Shown here: one piece after another, positions 21,570 through 34,479 of the stretch
Layout: every line of letters starts with the position of its first letter
How positions within the stretch are numbered: position 1 is the stretch's first letter
The notes under the pieces: generated by a model
Database searches by the model: none
What the model saw: the letters and a program-made list of their open reading frames with translations, nothing else
Told to the model about the DNA's origin: nothing
Position numbers and translations under genes: made by a program
NCBI RefSeq assembly: GCF_029784135.1
Contig: NC_073744.1
Location: 18,013,441 to 18,077,440, forward strand
Direction of reading: 5' to 3'
DNA from: Toxorhynchites rutilus septentrionalis
Lineage: Eukaryota; Arthropoda; Insecta; Diptera; Culicidae
Length of the DNA stretch: 64,000 nucleotides

Positions 21570-24230
21570 TTAACTTTGACACATGGCAAAAATCATGCGT
21601 GAACTGTCAGAAACGAATGTTTGAAACACAAACCCTGTGGAATAATTTTATTCGGAACGTTATTCAACGCAATGTAGCCAACGAGTTTCTGCTTTATGAA
21701 TGAAAACAAAATGACCGAACCTCTCGGCGGAAACCAGGTTGCGTGACGTCAACCTGCACTGCTGTAGAGTCCATAGCCGCGGGGCAGATTTTTCCTGTAT
21801 TTTTTTTTCTTCGCTCACAAACTTCTACCCAACTGAAAACAGAAACTACTCAATCATTAATCGCTGCCAGCAAAACTTGAACTTTGAAACCGGCGCAGCT
21901 TCTCCGTCGCCCTCCTAACCATGACCCCCCTCCCTTCGCGCTGCGGTGCGGTCGTTGTGCGCAACCGGTAAACCAGTTCTTAATTTGATAAATTTCAATA
22001 AGTTTAAACTTGAATTTTTCCGAGAGCGAGCGATATCAGGAACGCAATTACGCGGCGGTGGCTGCCAGGTTTTCCAGTAGTAGTATTGGTGGGGGTGCAA
22101 GTCTAGTTTGTTTGCACTTGCGAGAGCTGATTTTAAGTGGCGCACGCCGCGAACCCCACCGCTCGCTGCCACCGAAACCCCTGCTCAAGAGATAGATTTA
22201 ACCCTAGGTGAGAAATGGCGTCCACGACCGTGACTGCTGTCGTACTGAACCAAGTCGCCGCTGCTGGAGGGAGCGTGCGAAGGGTAGGGACGCTGGGCAA
22301 CTGGGGACCGGTTAATTATCAATTTGTTTTTCGAAGTGCGGAAAAAACAAGCAGGGTTCTGTGTGCTTTGTGTGCCCTCGGATCTAGTTTTAGCTATTCG
22401 GAAGCAAAACGGCGAGGCGGCGGCGGCGAAGCCGTCCACGTCGTGATCTATTATCTGTCAAAATTAGCGTTCTTTTCGTCGCCTAAGATGGCTACTCTAT
22501 GTTGGGCGACCCGCTTCAAAGTGTTGCGGGGCGAATAGTGTGTCATGCTAATGACCATATGTATAGAAGGCATATGTTGTACCCTTGGAGCAATTTATTT
22601 TTTTTCGCTCGCGTATTTCCGCTTTCGCTGGAGACGAAGACCATGATGGCAACAAAACAAATGGGCCCGCACGTAAGCCACGCCCACAAGTGCGTTAGTT
22701 TTCGTTTTTTTTTTTTTGACTAGATTTAAGTGTGGACCACCCCTAATCGAAAATGGGAGCCGCACATTGACGGTGCCCGAAACGATGAGTCCTCCACGAA
22801 TCCGGAAATGCCTCGACGACGAAGCTGCTGCGCTCTTATCGTTCGTTGGCATTTGCCGTATTCCACAGTCTCCTTGAACTGCCAACGGTGCAACCGAGTG
22901 TTGTGTTAGAAATTTTGCTCGACGCGAGTTACGCCATAAATGACGGCGCTCAAGGCGAAGACAGCATAGAATTGAAGGAAGAAAAAAAACACTATTTGTA
23001 TTACTTATAAAGCTCGACATGTTGTAATCATTAATCAAACTGCTGCAATTCAAGTGACTTTTCTTGTTTTTTTTTGTGCACTCACTCGACCCAGTGCACC
23101 GATAATAATTTAATCGCCCGTTGAAAGCGAGACTATCAATGCGCGACTTGTGCATTATCAAAACAGTCGTTTTTTTCGCTTCATTCTTTCTTCAATCGAT
23201 TTCTGAAAGTCTAATCACAACCAGCAGCAACAGCGGCGGCGGCGACGGTGGCAGCAGAGATTGTTTTGAGCGCGAAGGACACGCTGGAATCGATTACGAA
23301 TCGCAAATCGATTGCATTGACATCAGCATTCCAATGTCTGGTCCCTGCCGTCGGCGGCGGTGGCGGACGATCGAATTGCATATAACATATAATACGATCA
23401 GCGTCGTGACCTCGTGTTCAATTAGCCATCGCTGCCTCCGCCGCGCCCTTCGCCAAGGAGCGGTCAGACCCGTCAAAAGTTGCGCTATTTTCACGCGGTT
23501 TTCTTTGCAACTCCTCAAACCCCGTTTGTGTGCAACCGTTGAGATAAGAACCGCCAGAAGAAACCATAAACAACGAAAGGGCTCAACCTGTCACCTTTGT
23601 CTTTCTCGCTAGCGCACCCGCTCGTGGGCTTGGTGTGAGCGGGTTGACCTGTGTGTTCGTGTATGTGTGCCTGTGTGGTTCCACCGGAAGCGTGAACCCG
23701 TCGGTCTGCGATTGTCGGCGTGGCCCGGTTGGATTCACCTGTTCCCCAGCCAACAAACCTTGAGGGAAGGCTTCGGTGCTCAGCAATTGGAAGCTTTAAC
23801 ATTAAGAATGCTATCGTTACTTGTTCTTTGAAAGTCACTCGTTCGAATAGCAATTGGCTGATGGTTTGTTCACCAGAAAACATAATTTTCCCTCTGCTTC
23901 GTCTGAGTTCTCGAACATGAAGCACATATGTTTGCATTTATGGAAATGACAAATCACAATCAAATTGATAAAATTGAAGTATCACATTACAACGCACTTC
24001 AAGAACATGTATTGTATTGAAAATGACGGATATCTTCACAAATATAGCTGATCATCTAGACGAAAAGTGATTTTTTATCCCATTTGTTCATTTATTTAGG
24101 CTCATTTACATTGTAACAGAACCGCATTTTAATCGCATAACATGTTAGATTTTGATGGTTTCTATAAGTTGCAAATTACACCGTAGTAGCCATTCAGGCG
24201 TAAGAGCATTCTTTCTGTTTTTCCATTGTT
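21570..24230. other. GC-richer, transposon-poor island 2
   Basis: GC-rich DNA with GGCGGCGGC and CAGCAG triplets (about 22410-22430 and 23217-23260) and no transposon ends. A plus-strand open frame at 23121-23612 (163 codons) starts with a hydrophobic stretch LCIIKTVVFFASFFLQSIS, but the rest is Arg/Cys-rich and unrecognised. A frame at 22215-22538 is also unrecognised. These may be untranslated or regulatory parts of a host gene. The last 300 bp (23930-24230) become AT-rich again. Confidence 0.3.
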
Positions 24231-24905
24231 CAGCGTTCGGACAGCGGAGGCAATTGATATGATCATTGTTTGGTTATTAGCAGCACAGCAGCCCGATTAA
24301 TTCTTACAGAGCAGATCAGTTATATGGATGAATCGATCTTCATTCGACCGTGGATTGATCTCCATCGCTGATGATTGTTGCGTGGACGTTGTTCTGTTCT
24401 GTAACAACACAAAGATGGTCAATTCAGGACCCTCAGTTTTGAACTCACAATCGATCGCTTAGTAAGCGAACGCGCAACCAATGTGGCTACGAAGACCCCC
24501 GTTGACGAACAATGTTGTTTTTTTTCCCTTTAATATAATTAATGAACATTTCTTTGAATGGTTAGATAATTTAAATTCGAAGAACTTTTCAAATCAGAAT
24601 AGTGACGTTTTGATTATAGCACATTCAAAAGGGTTTTTCGTTTTGTATATTTGACAGCACATTTATGAATATTGATCACATGAATATGTTTGAAGGGGAT
24701 CTTCGTAGCCACATTGGTTGTGGGTTCGCGATCGATCGTGAGTTCAAAGTTCAGGACCCTCAATTGGCCATCTCTGTATTGTTATAGGATAACTACACCC
24801 ACGGAAGCTTTGATTGTAAGCAAGAAAAAAACATCGGGCTATTGTGCTATTAATAACCCAACAATGATCATATCAACTGTCTCCGCTGTCCGGAGAAACT
24901 GATCA
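24231..24905. mobile_element. Two tRNA-like SINE copies in inverted orientation
   Basis: 24231-24505 (minus) and about 24696-24905 (plus) are inverted copies of one sequence, separated by about 190 bp of AT-rich spacer. Each starts near TCTTCGTAGCCACATTGGTT, contains a B-box-like GTGAGTTCAAA about 30 bases later, and ends with TCCGCTGTCCG. The minus copy is longer. The layout suggests tRNA-derived SINEs inserted tail-to-tail around a spacer, or one foldback unit. The family is not named. Confidence 0.6.
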
Positions 24906-25078
24906 TATGACAATACAACACAATCATATCAAAACTATTGCTGCAGTGCTTTTCTCTTGGCACTTTGTCGTATTTTTCTAAACCACAATATATTGGGTCA
25001 TTCAAAAAGTGTCTGCCGTTTTAGATTGATTTTTAAATCAAATTTTTCCTTACTGCAAATGGATCAAGTATATATTAG

Positions 25079-25378
25079 ATTACGCCAGTGGTTGTGCGGT
25101 TAGCGTAACAGCCACACAACCCGATTGGCCTGGGTTCAATCCCAGCTGGAGTCGTTGGGATTTTCTGTGGTTACGTCTTCTTCCGGAACAGAAGTAAAGC
25201 TGTTGCCCCGGTTCATTAGTTGTTGATCCTGATAGGTGGGATACTGGTGAAGTCGGCTTCCTGATGTCGGTGATTGGCGCTGAAGTGACGGAAATAGGCC
25301 GACAAAAAATAAGCGAAGAAAAAATGGGTGGGTTATAGCTATGATATGACCGCAAAGTTGACGTGGGACTAGCTTAGC
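25079..25378 (+). mobile_element. tRNA-derived SINE
   Basis: An A-box-like GTTGTGCGGTTAGCGTAAC is followed 33 bases later by the B box GGGTTCAATCCCA, then an unrelated body and a tail of CTTAGCTTAGC repeats. There is no tRNA acceptor pairing. The layout is that of an RNA-polymerase-III-derived SINE that depends on LINE machinery. The family name is not certain. Confidence 0.75.
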
Positions 25379-25669
25379 TTAGCAATCATTTGTTTGTATT
25401 GATTAAATTTTTGATTGAATTAAACAATTTACGAATTCAATCGAATTCAATATATTTGTGATAGATTATGTTCTTCGTTACGAGTAAAATTAATGACAGT
25501 CCTTTCACGTTTGGTATGATGCCTAGGACAAAATATGTGAACGGAAGAATTATCAAACGATTATTTTATTTTACATTTCCCTCTGAAGTTTGCATCTCTC
25601 AAGTGCACGTACATCTCAAACCGCGAATTTGCTTGATTTGACGAACTTCAGGCACTCAGTGCCAGAAAT

Positions 25670-26300
25670 TCAGTGAGCAGAAGATATGAAGGCATATCCT
25701 TCAAAAGCGTTGTGTTCGTACCCGTTTTTGTAATCCGTGTTAGGAAAACACATTTCGGAGTGCAAAAAAAACATGCGGGTGAGGAAAGTATCCCCTGCTT
25801 GCATGAATCAACAACTTCAGCTGATACTTTTTATGTTATAGACCCTTTAAACTTAACAGTTCATTCTCCTCTAATGTCTGCTGACTGACTGATGACTGAT
25901 GATGAATTAGAGAGGTTTTAAACTTTTCAGTTCATTCGCCTCTAATGTCTGCTAGATTTTCCCACGTTCCTAAGTTTAGAAGACCGTGTTAAGGAAACAT
26001 ATTCTAGTCTGCACAAAGGCAAGCGTGTACAAAAGTACTCGCAGTTTGCATTTATTTGCAAAACCGATTTCCCCACGCTCCTTGGATTTAAGGTCTGTGT
26101 TAGGGAAACACATTTCAGTCGGAACAAAAACACCCCCGAATTTCATGTGTTTGCAATGCCGATGTCTCCAACACTGCTTTGTTTTGAAATCTGTGTTAGG
26201 GAACATATTTCGGTGAGAACAAAAATCCTCATACTTTCATGTATTTGCAATGCCAATTTCCCCAAGGCTGCTTGGTTATGATGGTTGTGTTGGGGTAACC
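25670..26300. repeat. Tandem repeat array, unit about 92 bp
   Basis: Successive diverged units share CGATTTCCCCACGCTCCTTG then GTCTGTGTTAGGGAAACACA then a block ending TTTGCAATGC. Clear units start near 26068, 26160 and 26253. Worn ones lie at about 25727 and 25954. It has no coding potential. Local open frames on both strands simply mirror the repeat. Confidence 0.7.
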
Positions 26301-26479
26301 GTAAATCGGGCCAATCAAAACGAGGTAGTTAGGGCGTTTAGATAACGCCTAACATTTTACGGTTATTCAATTGTTTATCTAATGAAAAATAACATTTTAT
26401 TAACACTCCTTTCGTCAATAAACCTGGCCTTTTGTTCTTAATCGCGGTTCTTAATCGGTCTAAAACTTCACAATAGTAC

Positions 26480-26655
26480 GGTGATGAAACAGGCGTTCGG
26501 CGGTCAACGATTCGATAACACTGAATAAATTCGTGACGCAGTTACATCGTACTTCAAAAAGTCGGACGCTACGCACTTCGCGCTCGGAATAGAAAAACTC
26601 GTGCCACGCTATGAAAAATGCCTCGAACGTTACGGCGATTAGGTAGAAAAATAGA
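26480..26655 (+). pseudogene. Mariner transposase, last 55 codons, broken
   Basis: One frame reads FGGQRFDNTE, a stop, IRDAVTSYFKKSDATHFALG, IEKLVPRYEKCLERYGD, a stop, VEK. This is the conserved mariner C-terminus (GxRF.. to ..KC.. .GDYVEK). Two stop codons interrupt it and everything upstream is missing. Confidence 0.75.
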
Positions 26656-26755
26656 AAATAAAATGTAGATTACGAAAATCACCTTGTTTTTTGTCTTAAC
26701 TTTATTTTTCCGCGATTTCTGAGGCACTGAAACTTATTTTTTGAACGACCCGTAT

Positions 26756-28967
26756 TTACTTTCCATCCATTTTCTAGGAAGCTTCCTCTGCTTTAGAAAC
26801 ACTTCACTACGCACGAAAAGTTGACTAAACAGCCACGAAAATTATGTTTCTGTCAGATGTAAAGAACCAGCTGTCAAAACCGAGGGGTGCGTCGATACAT
26901 AAAACACGGTAGAACAAATTTACGGAATTTACGAACTATAAACACGCCAAAATGAGTATAGTGGATATCAGAGTAAAACCGATACCCGATGGATTCCACA
27001 TATTTCCAGTATCGCCCATGTTTCATCGACTTCAAATCGTTATAGAATCTTTCTTCAACTATTCTTGACCCATTCTACAGTATCTGTTGATCATTTTTTG
27101 AGCAGAACTCGAATTTTGATAGAATACAAAAGTTGATATTTTTTATGTGAAATAAATGAGAGCGCAGGTGCGATCGACACCGACACCTTTAGAGAATCGA
27201 ACGGAAACTTGTTACAATAATCACAAATTGTATGTAATTAGATGGCTCAGATTTTGAAAGATAAAAAGCAAACAAATTCATGTACCGCAAGAAAAAGTTG
27301 TTTGCTGATTTATTGATTTTATTGAGTCTCACAGCTCTCACTACCGATGCAGTCTTAGGTTTTCGGAACGAATGGTTCGGATTCCGGTCTAGAAATCTCA
27401 ACCAGCACTTATGTTTTTCGTATTGAAAGGATGTTTCACGTTGTTCTATTCTGACCAGACGGTTCTCATGATCAAGCAGGTGATGAACAAATGCCTGCTC
27501 CTGGTAGGAGTAAACACGAGAGTTTTGATCCCAGCTTGGGTGAACATCCACGGGAGATGTGCCGATGAGCCTTGAACGAAGAGATACCATGAGCTCTGCC
27601 AGGTTTTGTTATTGATATGCTCTGTTCAACGTTGGTTTTGGCTGTTTTATCAGTCCAGCTCTGCCGTTTTGTAATCCAAAGATTAACACGAGGCATGTAC
27701 GAAAAGTAAAGACGCATTTTTCCTGACAGTTTAACACAAACTAGGTGTCAAACCCCCCACCACTGTCTCACGAAATACCTGAACGATGATCTAGGATAAA
27801 TTAGGCTCATAAAATTATCGAATTTTCCATTATTTTCCGACTAAAACACTTCAATTCCATTAGCAGAATTTTACACGGACTAACTCCTGCTTACTGACCG
27901 GTTCCGTTTTGTTGTTTGTTTTGACAGCAAGGTGACTTACAGAGCTGTAGCGTGACTCTAAATGTTAAAAATGACAAATGTGTACAGGGAACATTGAAAA
28001 ATTTGCAAAAAAAATGCTTCTAACTGGAAAATTAGGGAGTGTCGGTTTCACCCTGTTTCAATAATCTAGAGAGTGGCCGTCTTACATCCGGGTGGTCGTC
28101 ATTCCCAGCCTCCCCCTGACAGTTTTAGACGATGAGAGTTTGTTTTATTTAATATGCATGATTTTTACTGGTGATTTCATTTAACTACAAAACGAATTTT
28201 GAGAATAAACTTTACAACGGGAATTTAGTTGAAAACAAAATCGATGTTTGTGTTTGGGAATATAAATGAATCAACCTACGGAAAGGAAATGTTGAAAACG
28301 GAAACGGAAGGTTGAGTTTAAACTCAACTCTTCGATATTTTATGGATTGATTGACATAATAATCATCAAAATCTACTCGCGACAAATTGAGTTATCAACG
28401 TAAAAATGGTTCATAGAAACATTTCTTCTAATCGGACACCCCAAAAGAAAGGCGTAGTCCTACGTCAAAAGTTTTTTCGCGTCGACTTAAGGTGAAGGTT
28501 GAACGAAGACATTGTAGTAGTATAGGTAAAACCTCGTGTATTCGCGGAATAATAGTGTTTGTGAGAGAAGAGCAAAGCACACCGTTTGTTTTGCTTCTGG
28601 AACGTAAATAGATCAATTCTCTTATCAGACTCACTGACACGAGTCTTAGTATACATTTAAAAAAGTAACAATTCAATACTGAAGTAAAATATATGAACGA
28701 TGTGTTCCGATGAACAATTGCAAATATAACTATTTATAGAAGGTGTATTTGCGGATGAAGTAAAATTCTGATCATACGCAAGCGTAACATGAGCAAATTT
28801 ATAACACATGCGAATTGGGGCTCTTTTTTTCCTTCGTTGATAGTATTGTTTTCACATATTCACGTTGGAGAGCTTTAACCTTTCTTTTCGTTGGTCGAGG
28901 CATTTTGATTGAATGTAATACTTTTCCGTTGCTAAAAGTTGCTAAAACTTACATTATAAACCCATTA
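26756..28967. other. Mostly unassigned AT-rich DNA
   Basis: A minus-strand open frame at 27189-27590 (133 codons, containing SPVDVHPSWDQNSRVYSYQE) has ordinary composition but no family I recognise. It may be a lone exon, pseudogene or chance. A 38-codon frame at 26951-27067 follows a good start context (GCCAAAATGAG) but stands alone. The palindromic motif GCGTAGTCCTACGTC (28452-28466) is an isolated end of the palindrome-ended family (copy F). Confidence 0.3.
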
Positions 28968-29683
28968 GGGTGGTATTCTAGTGTATAGACACGAATTTCG
29001 GACGTTTTTCTGAGCTCCGTAAAAATAAAACAAAGAATAATTTAACTATCCATTATATCATTATTTGTTCATCTATCTTTCTTCAATAAAACAAAAATTG
29101 GACGAAAAAAAATATTCGTAACTAGAATAGTTAAGATCTGATGGATTGAGGGGTTTAAAAAAAAAGTTGTACCATGGCGTACACGATTCCAGCCCTTCCG
29201 GTTATCTGAAGCAAAAAAAAATCGAACAGATTCTGAATCAGTAAAGATGCCGCTATCGCATGAACCTCGGAGAAGTCAAAAACATATTTTTTGACAAAAA
29301 CAAAATGCGGTTTAAATCGTACTTTCTTATGCTTCCCGATGTTTTTAAAATATCACAATTAAAAAAATATATTTTTTTAAGGTTCATGTGATGGAGAGTA
29401 CATGCAGATTGTATTGATATAAATTCGACATGAATCGGTTCAGTAGAACTTGAGATATTGTGTACGCCAGTTGAAAAAAACTAGTTTCGAGAAAAACGCG
29501 TTTGAAGTTCATTGTTATGGTCGTACCAAGTTAGATACGGCATCACTAAAATGGCTTTAACTCGGTAAATAATAGGATTTTCGATGATTCCTTTCTAGGG
29601 TATACTTTTGACTGCCCAAACTACAGAAATATGAAGGACAATTTTTTTGATTTTTTTCAAGTTTCCAGACTAGAATACTGCCT
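28968..29683. mobile_element. 716-bp MITE, GGTGGTATTCTAGT ends
   Basis: The left end GGGTGGTATTCTAGT and the right end (reverse complement AGGCAGTATTCTAGT) are flanked by TA (28966-28967 and 29684-29685). There is no coding capacity and the interior is AT-rich. It is a non-autonomous TA-inserting element, probably of the Tc1/mariner group. Confidence 0.7.
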
Positions 29684-29696
29684 TAAACGTAAAATT

Positions 29697-29726
29697 AATA
29701 ATTGTATTGATATCAACACAATTATT
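29697..29726. repeat. 30-bp near-perfect palindrome
   Basis: AATAATTGT-A-TTGATATCAA-C-ACAATTATT: both arms pair throughout except for one central-flanking A/C position. It lies 13 bp beyond the MITE end. Confidence 0.8.
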
Positions 29727-30519
29727 GATTTTCATGACATGAAACGCTATGGCTCAGGAGTAACATTTTATTGAGTGGTTTTTATAGCTGTTTCGATTAT
29801 GTTGTCTGGCATCAGTGTCGAAAAAATAATTATGCTTTCACCAATTCAAACAAAACCATTGCGGAAAATTGAAAAATGAAAATTTAACTTTCAGAGCAGA
29901 GCATTTAATATCCTGTGAGTAATCGATTAGAATTTGGTTGATATTACTTGATGGGAAGTGTGCGAAAACGATCATGAAGGGTGAAGCCACCCCATTACAG
30001 TCAAACAGTGGACAGAACTGTTGAAATTGTGTTTCAAGTGACTGATTCATCCTTCCAGCCATATTTATCAAACACATTTTACTTGACAGTAGGATTATTC
30101 AAAAAAACCAATAATTTTTCAGGCACGTAATTTGTAATGTTCACTTTTGTAATAATGACGATAATGAAACTACTGAATTCCATGTAAGGCCTTATTCCCG
30201 CTTACTGAATATATTCCGGTTCTCTTTTTACGTCCAGAATGAATAATTCGTTGCCAGTGTCGGTGATGTTGTGGTAGGCGTAACTGCTAAAAATATTTTC
30301 ATTTCCTAGTTTCGAAGATGACAAACTCTAGCCATACCACATACTCAGTACTCCACCATAACGATTGGGACCTTGAAACAGTTCAGGCTATTATACATGA
30401 ATTGCTATGAAACCTTGGTGTGTGTAGTTTAAAACGACAGAATGTCTATAAGAATTGCCCATAAAAAACTCACATAAAATTTACCCTCATTGCCGTGATG
30501 CTGCAGCACACATAATTTC
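29727..30519. other. AT-rich intergenic DNA
   Basis: No supported gene or element end was seen. The minus-strand frame at 29838-30077 is unrecognised. Confidence 0.35.
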
Positions 30520-30715
30520 TTGATGTGTTCGACGGAAGCTGTGTTCTGTCTAATTACAAAAGGCAAACAACGCTCTGAAGTACTTAAGAAATTTGAAGAA
30601 ATGCTGCTTAAATTGGACAAAACTATCATGGCGACTTCAATTTCAGTGATTTTGCAACACGACAACGCTCGGCCACATGTCTCGACTTCGGTATTGAAGT
30701 TTATAAATAAAAAAA
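30520..30715 (+). pseudogene. Mariner transposase middle fragment
   Basis: The frame contains EVLKKFEEMLLKLDKT and then VILQHDNARPHVSTSVLKF, the second catalytic Asp motif (HDNARPH) of mariner transposases. The first Asp region and the C-terminal SPDL..SDYHLF motif are not found nearby, and the ends are missing. It differs from the mariner at 58.1 kb, which reads FHQDNARPHTS. Confidence 0.7.
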
Positions 30716-30852
30716 AGTCTTACTATGTTTTCTTCGGGAGTGTAAAGAAAATGAAATACAGAGGCCAAACAAGAAAATGTTCAAAAATGATGATCAAATG
30801 TTCCCATGAACTCGGATCTAGTGTAAGCGTGACTTTAACAGGAATTACATAG

Positions 30853-33800
30853 ACATCTGATAATTCAATGTAGTTTATGTTGCTTCAGGTTTCATAGAAA
30901 AACATTGAGAAAATTCTAGGGACAAGACGTTGTTTCCGTATGGTTGAAAATCATTTAAAGAACTCAAAAACAGAAAAATGGGTTTCTCATGATCTGGAGC
31001 AGATAGACGTTGAAAGGTGCCGTGCAAATTACTAATAAGCTAGTAGTGTTCATTTTATCCGTCTGATGAATCAGAGCAAGTATTCCTGTCGTGCATCTCG
31101 CGAAAAACAACCGAAATACGAACTAAAATATTGTTCAAGTTATTTTGCACCCTGACATTGCTCGGGATCATGCATTCAAAAATCGGAAATGCTCAAATGA
31201 GATGTTTGTGCCATATTTTTCATATATTGTATCATCTGAATATTATCTGAATGCTGAATATTGTCCCGTTACTGCAGCGTGATTTGGAATATCACCGGCC
31301 TCTGCATTAATCGTAGATTCCAAGATCTTCTCCAGATAAGAATAATTTTATGAAGAAGGTGTCCGACTATTGAGAATAATTGCTACCCATTGATGAGAAT
31401 GCTGAGGTGCCAAACATGTCTTAAACCCAGTGTTGGAGTTGTTCATGAAAACACGTTGTATTGAGAAACGACATTAACGTTTCTAGAGGAACTCGCCTTT
31501 TCAGTATTGAATTATTTGCATCGTTTCTGATTATGTTATAGTTATGATTTGCCGAATGCCCGAATGGAGTGGCAGTTTCAAATATTTGCATGATCATATC
31601 GGTTATAGATCCTCAGCTTGTATCATGATATGTTCATCTGAGAACCCTCGTCGTTTACTATTATCATTGTAGGAATGGCGATCATTACCCGTTATCGACA
31701 CCTTCAAATGAGTGATGCAATTACCCTCCGGCTAGACGATTGACCCCGCGAGTTCTCCAAAGTCGCACTTCGCCAAAACTTTCCACCGGCGGGTCAAATA
31801 ACCCTTCAACAGCGAACTTATCGTTGTCTGCTGTCGCCCACAAAAACAGAGCCCAAGCCCCAGTATCACCCGTATCGCAGCTGTCACCCGAGGAGCGCGT
31901 GCTTGCGTTTGTTTACCTTATAAGTCCGAGCATTTTTCACGTTCTGTGTAGCTCTGAGAGAAGCTAGAATTTCGCCCGCAACTCCGCTCGAATGTGCGCT
32001 GATAAATTCGTTGTTTTGAGTTTTGGTTTATGAAGCCCTTCCTTCCCGCGAGGCACGTCCAGGCGAAGATCACGCTTCGACGCCTACGATTCCCTTCGAG
32101 GGCGCTCCGAGCTCTGCCTTCAGTCACGGCGTGAGCTTTTCGGTGATCGAAGGTGTCTGTTTTTCGAGCGCGCGCGCGATCGTGTAGTATTTGAGCACAA
32201 AGGTTTCCATTTTTTTTTCGTTTCGTTTCGTTTGTTTTGAACTTATCGGCGGCCCTCAGATTAGCTGAGGCGCTTTGGTCACGAAACGGGTTGATTATTG
32301 TGTGAACACATACAAGTCATGTGAGAGTGTGCGCCACGAGTCGGGTACAATTCAATTGGAGCTTGGCACCTGCCTGAATCGATTATCGCTGGCACTCGGT
32401 AAGTTCGAATACTATACGTTAAGCTCTACCCGCTCGCTCTCCAGCCCTCTCTCGGCTCAGTTCGCCATCTTTATCCCGCACACCTTCAAGGACTTCCACT
32501 TTATGGAATTGTTGTTCGCTCGTTTTGCGTTTTTGTTGCTGTTGCTCGTTGCTATTCTTACTGCTCCACTGATTCAGATCTGTTCGGATCGGGTATAGAT
32601 CATGAAATTCTTTGCATCTGACAGAATCGCCGCCATGTTTGTTTCTGTTTTTTTTGCGACAAATCGGTAAAAACAAAAACAACTATGGCGCGATCACACT
32701 GTTCCAATCCCAATTAGAGCTGGTAACTCATTTCCTCATAGTTTTTGTCTCCAAGGAGAGGGCAGCACACATTCGCTGGGATGAGGTGCTCGGCACGTAC
32801 CGCGTTTCGTTGAATAATTGTCAATCGCCGGTTGTTATTTCTCTGCGGGTTTCACTGCTGCTTCTTTTTTTTCGAGCTACGCGGAAATACCACGTGCAGT
32901 GGAGCGCAGATATGGTTTATCTGTCAGAACCAAGCGGAGAGGACGTTTGAGAATGTGCCCAACCCTGAATGAGGTTTCCGTGTACAACTTCTGTAGAAGA
33001 AGCAAGTCGCTGAAAGTTGTGGCGTGTGCGGAAAATAAGAGATAGCATTACACACATCGCACAGCGTTGATTAAGCGTCAAATATTTGGTCTTCAATATT
33101 TTACGACCACGCATTCTTCAAACTCTCGCTTTCGTCCAGTCATCAGCAGATTTTGAACAAAAATTGGAACGCGGCCAGGGAGAAGATGTTCCGGCAATAA
33201 AAAACAACAAGAAGCAGCGTATGTAAACAAACGCGTGAATCACGTCCTACCCGCAACCAAAACAAACAAACGCGGCGATCCTTCCCCCCGAAAAAGCGCC
33301 TCCACCCAAAAATACGCTGATTTAGCTTTTGTTCGGCCGCGTTGTCTCTCACACCTTTCTCCCGGCGTTAAATGACTACTCACACGCACATCCAAGCAAC
33401 CCGTCAGTAGGCGCGCATTCGCTCATGTTCTTTGTTTAGCCCCCACTTGTTTTTTTTGACACTACCGAAAATATTCGTCTTGTATCGTTCGGCCGGTCGG
33501 GCTGCTGGCTCTGGTCCGGTACCGCGTGCGATGATCAATCGATGGTGGTGGTGAGTGTCGCGCGGGAGCCGAATTTCGTGGCGAGTGGTTTGGGGCTGTG
33601 TGCGTGAGTGGCCCGAAATGCATTTTTTTTTGGCGACTGTCTGTCGGCGATTGACGCAGACTTTCATTGGCTCCCAAAGCACCACCCACCTCCCCCCCAC
33701 CCCTTCGTTCGTTCGAGCGTTCTCTTATGTGGCGGCGAGTATTCTTGAGCGTTTTCACGGGGATGCTGTCCCAATTTCCGGAGGTTTTCGATGGTGTTGG

Positions 33801-34470
33801 TGGTGTGGATTATTCCTTCGAAATGTTATTTTGTTTTTGTTAGTGACCTCCGACAGGAGGGAGGCTGAGAGAGGAGGGTGGTGTTTGTGTTTACGTTTTC
33901 TTTTCGGCCGAGTGTCTCGGCTTGATTAACGTTTGCGTTGCTTCTTCGGTGCGCTCACGTCGGTTTGCATTCGGGCAGGTCGTGGTTGGCCCTGATATGG
34001 GTCGTCGCGCGGGTTGCCGTCGTTAAATTTGGCGATGCGATATGGCCGGGGCAATAAAAAAGAAATAGCATCTGTTTACGAGTCGTCACCTGATTTAGCG
34101 GCGTGAATTTATTATTTCGTTCGGTGGGAGACCGTAAAAATTGTTGGGAGGAAAAAAAATTGATGGTGTCATTTTTCAGACGTTGACGCCGCTCTCGGAG
34201 CGTTCATAGAGATAAAATTGTAAGCGACACAGATTTCACATGCTCCGAATCCGTTGAAATTGAAATCTTCGGAACTTTACTAATCCTTGAACAACCTTTG
34301 GAAAGTCCAGGTTGTAATCATTATGGTGCAGTCTGGTGCTGATACTTCGGTACGAATTCTTCCAGTAGGTAATAGCGTTGTTGTGAGTGGAAGCGCTGCC
34401 TAGAAAATGATTCATTTTCAGTGTACTATTACAGGTCGGACTCATTTATATAGAGAAAGGTAGTCCTAAT
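30853..34470. other. Unassigned DNA including GC-richer island 3
   Basis: 30.85-31.7 kb is AT-rich without recognised features. 31.7-34.1 kb is GC-rich, with GCGCGCGCG (32167-32177), a good splice-donor match CACTCG|GTAAGT (donor at 32400-32405) and an initiator-like CTTCAGTCA at 32119-32127. Open frames here are low in complexity and unrecognised. A promoter with a 5' untranslated exon on the plus strand is one possible reading, but nothing proves transcription. Confidence 0.3.
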
Positions 34471-34479
34471 CGTACTCCC

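Larger units (their letters stand above)
24993..26755 (+). mobile_element. Gutted mariner with a SINE and tandem repeats inside
   Basis: The left end TTGGGTCATTCAAAAAGTG and the right end (reverse complement CGGGTCGTTCAAAAAATAAG) look like mariner inverted ends, each next to TA. A transposase C-terminal piece lies just inside the right end. Between are a SINE (25079-25378) and a tandem array (25670-26300). That the two ends belong to one element is inferred from their similarity and orientation. Confidence 0.5.

Noticed and set aside
23121..23612. Secreted protein with signal peptide
   Set aside because: The hydrophobic start is plausible but the remainder is Arg/Cys-rich text from GC-rich repeats without a domain. 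An opposite-strand frame is also open.
25670..26300. CRISPR-like spaced repeats
   Set aside because: Units are contiguous diverged tandem repeats of about 92 bp without unique spacers, in a eukaryotic genome.
26951..27067. Small 38-codon gene with good start context
   Set aside because: Too short to judge, with no homology recognised and no repeat of the frame elsewhere in the window.
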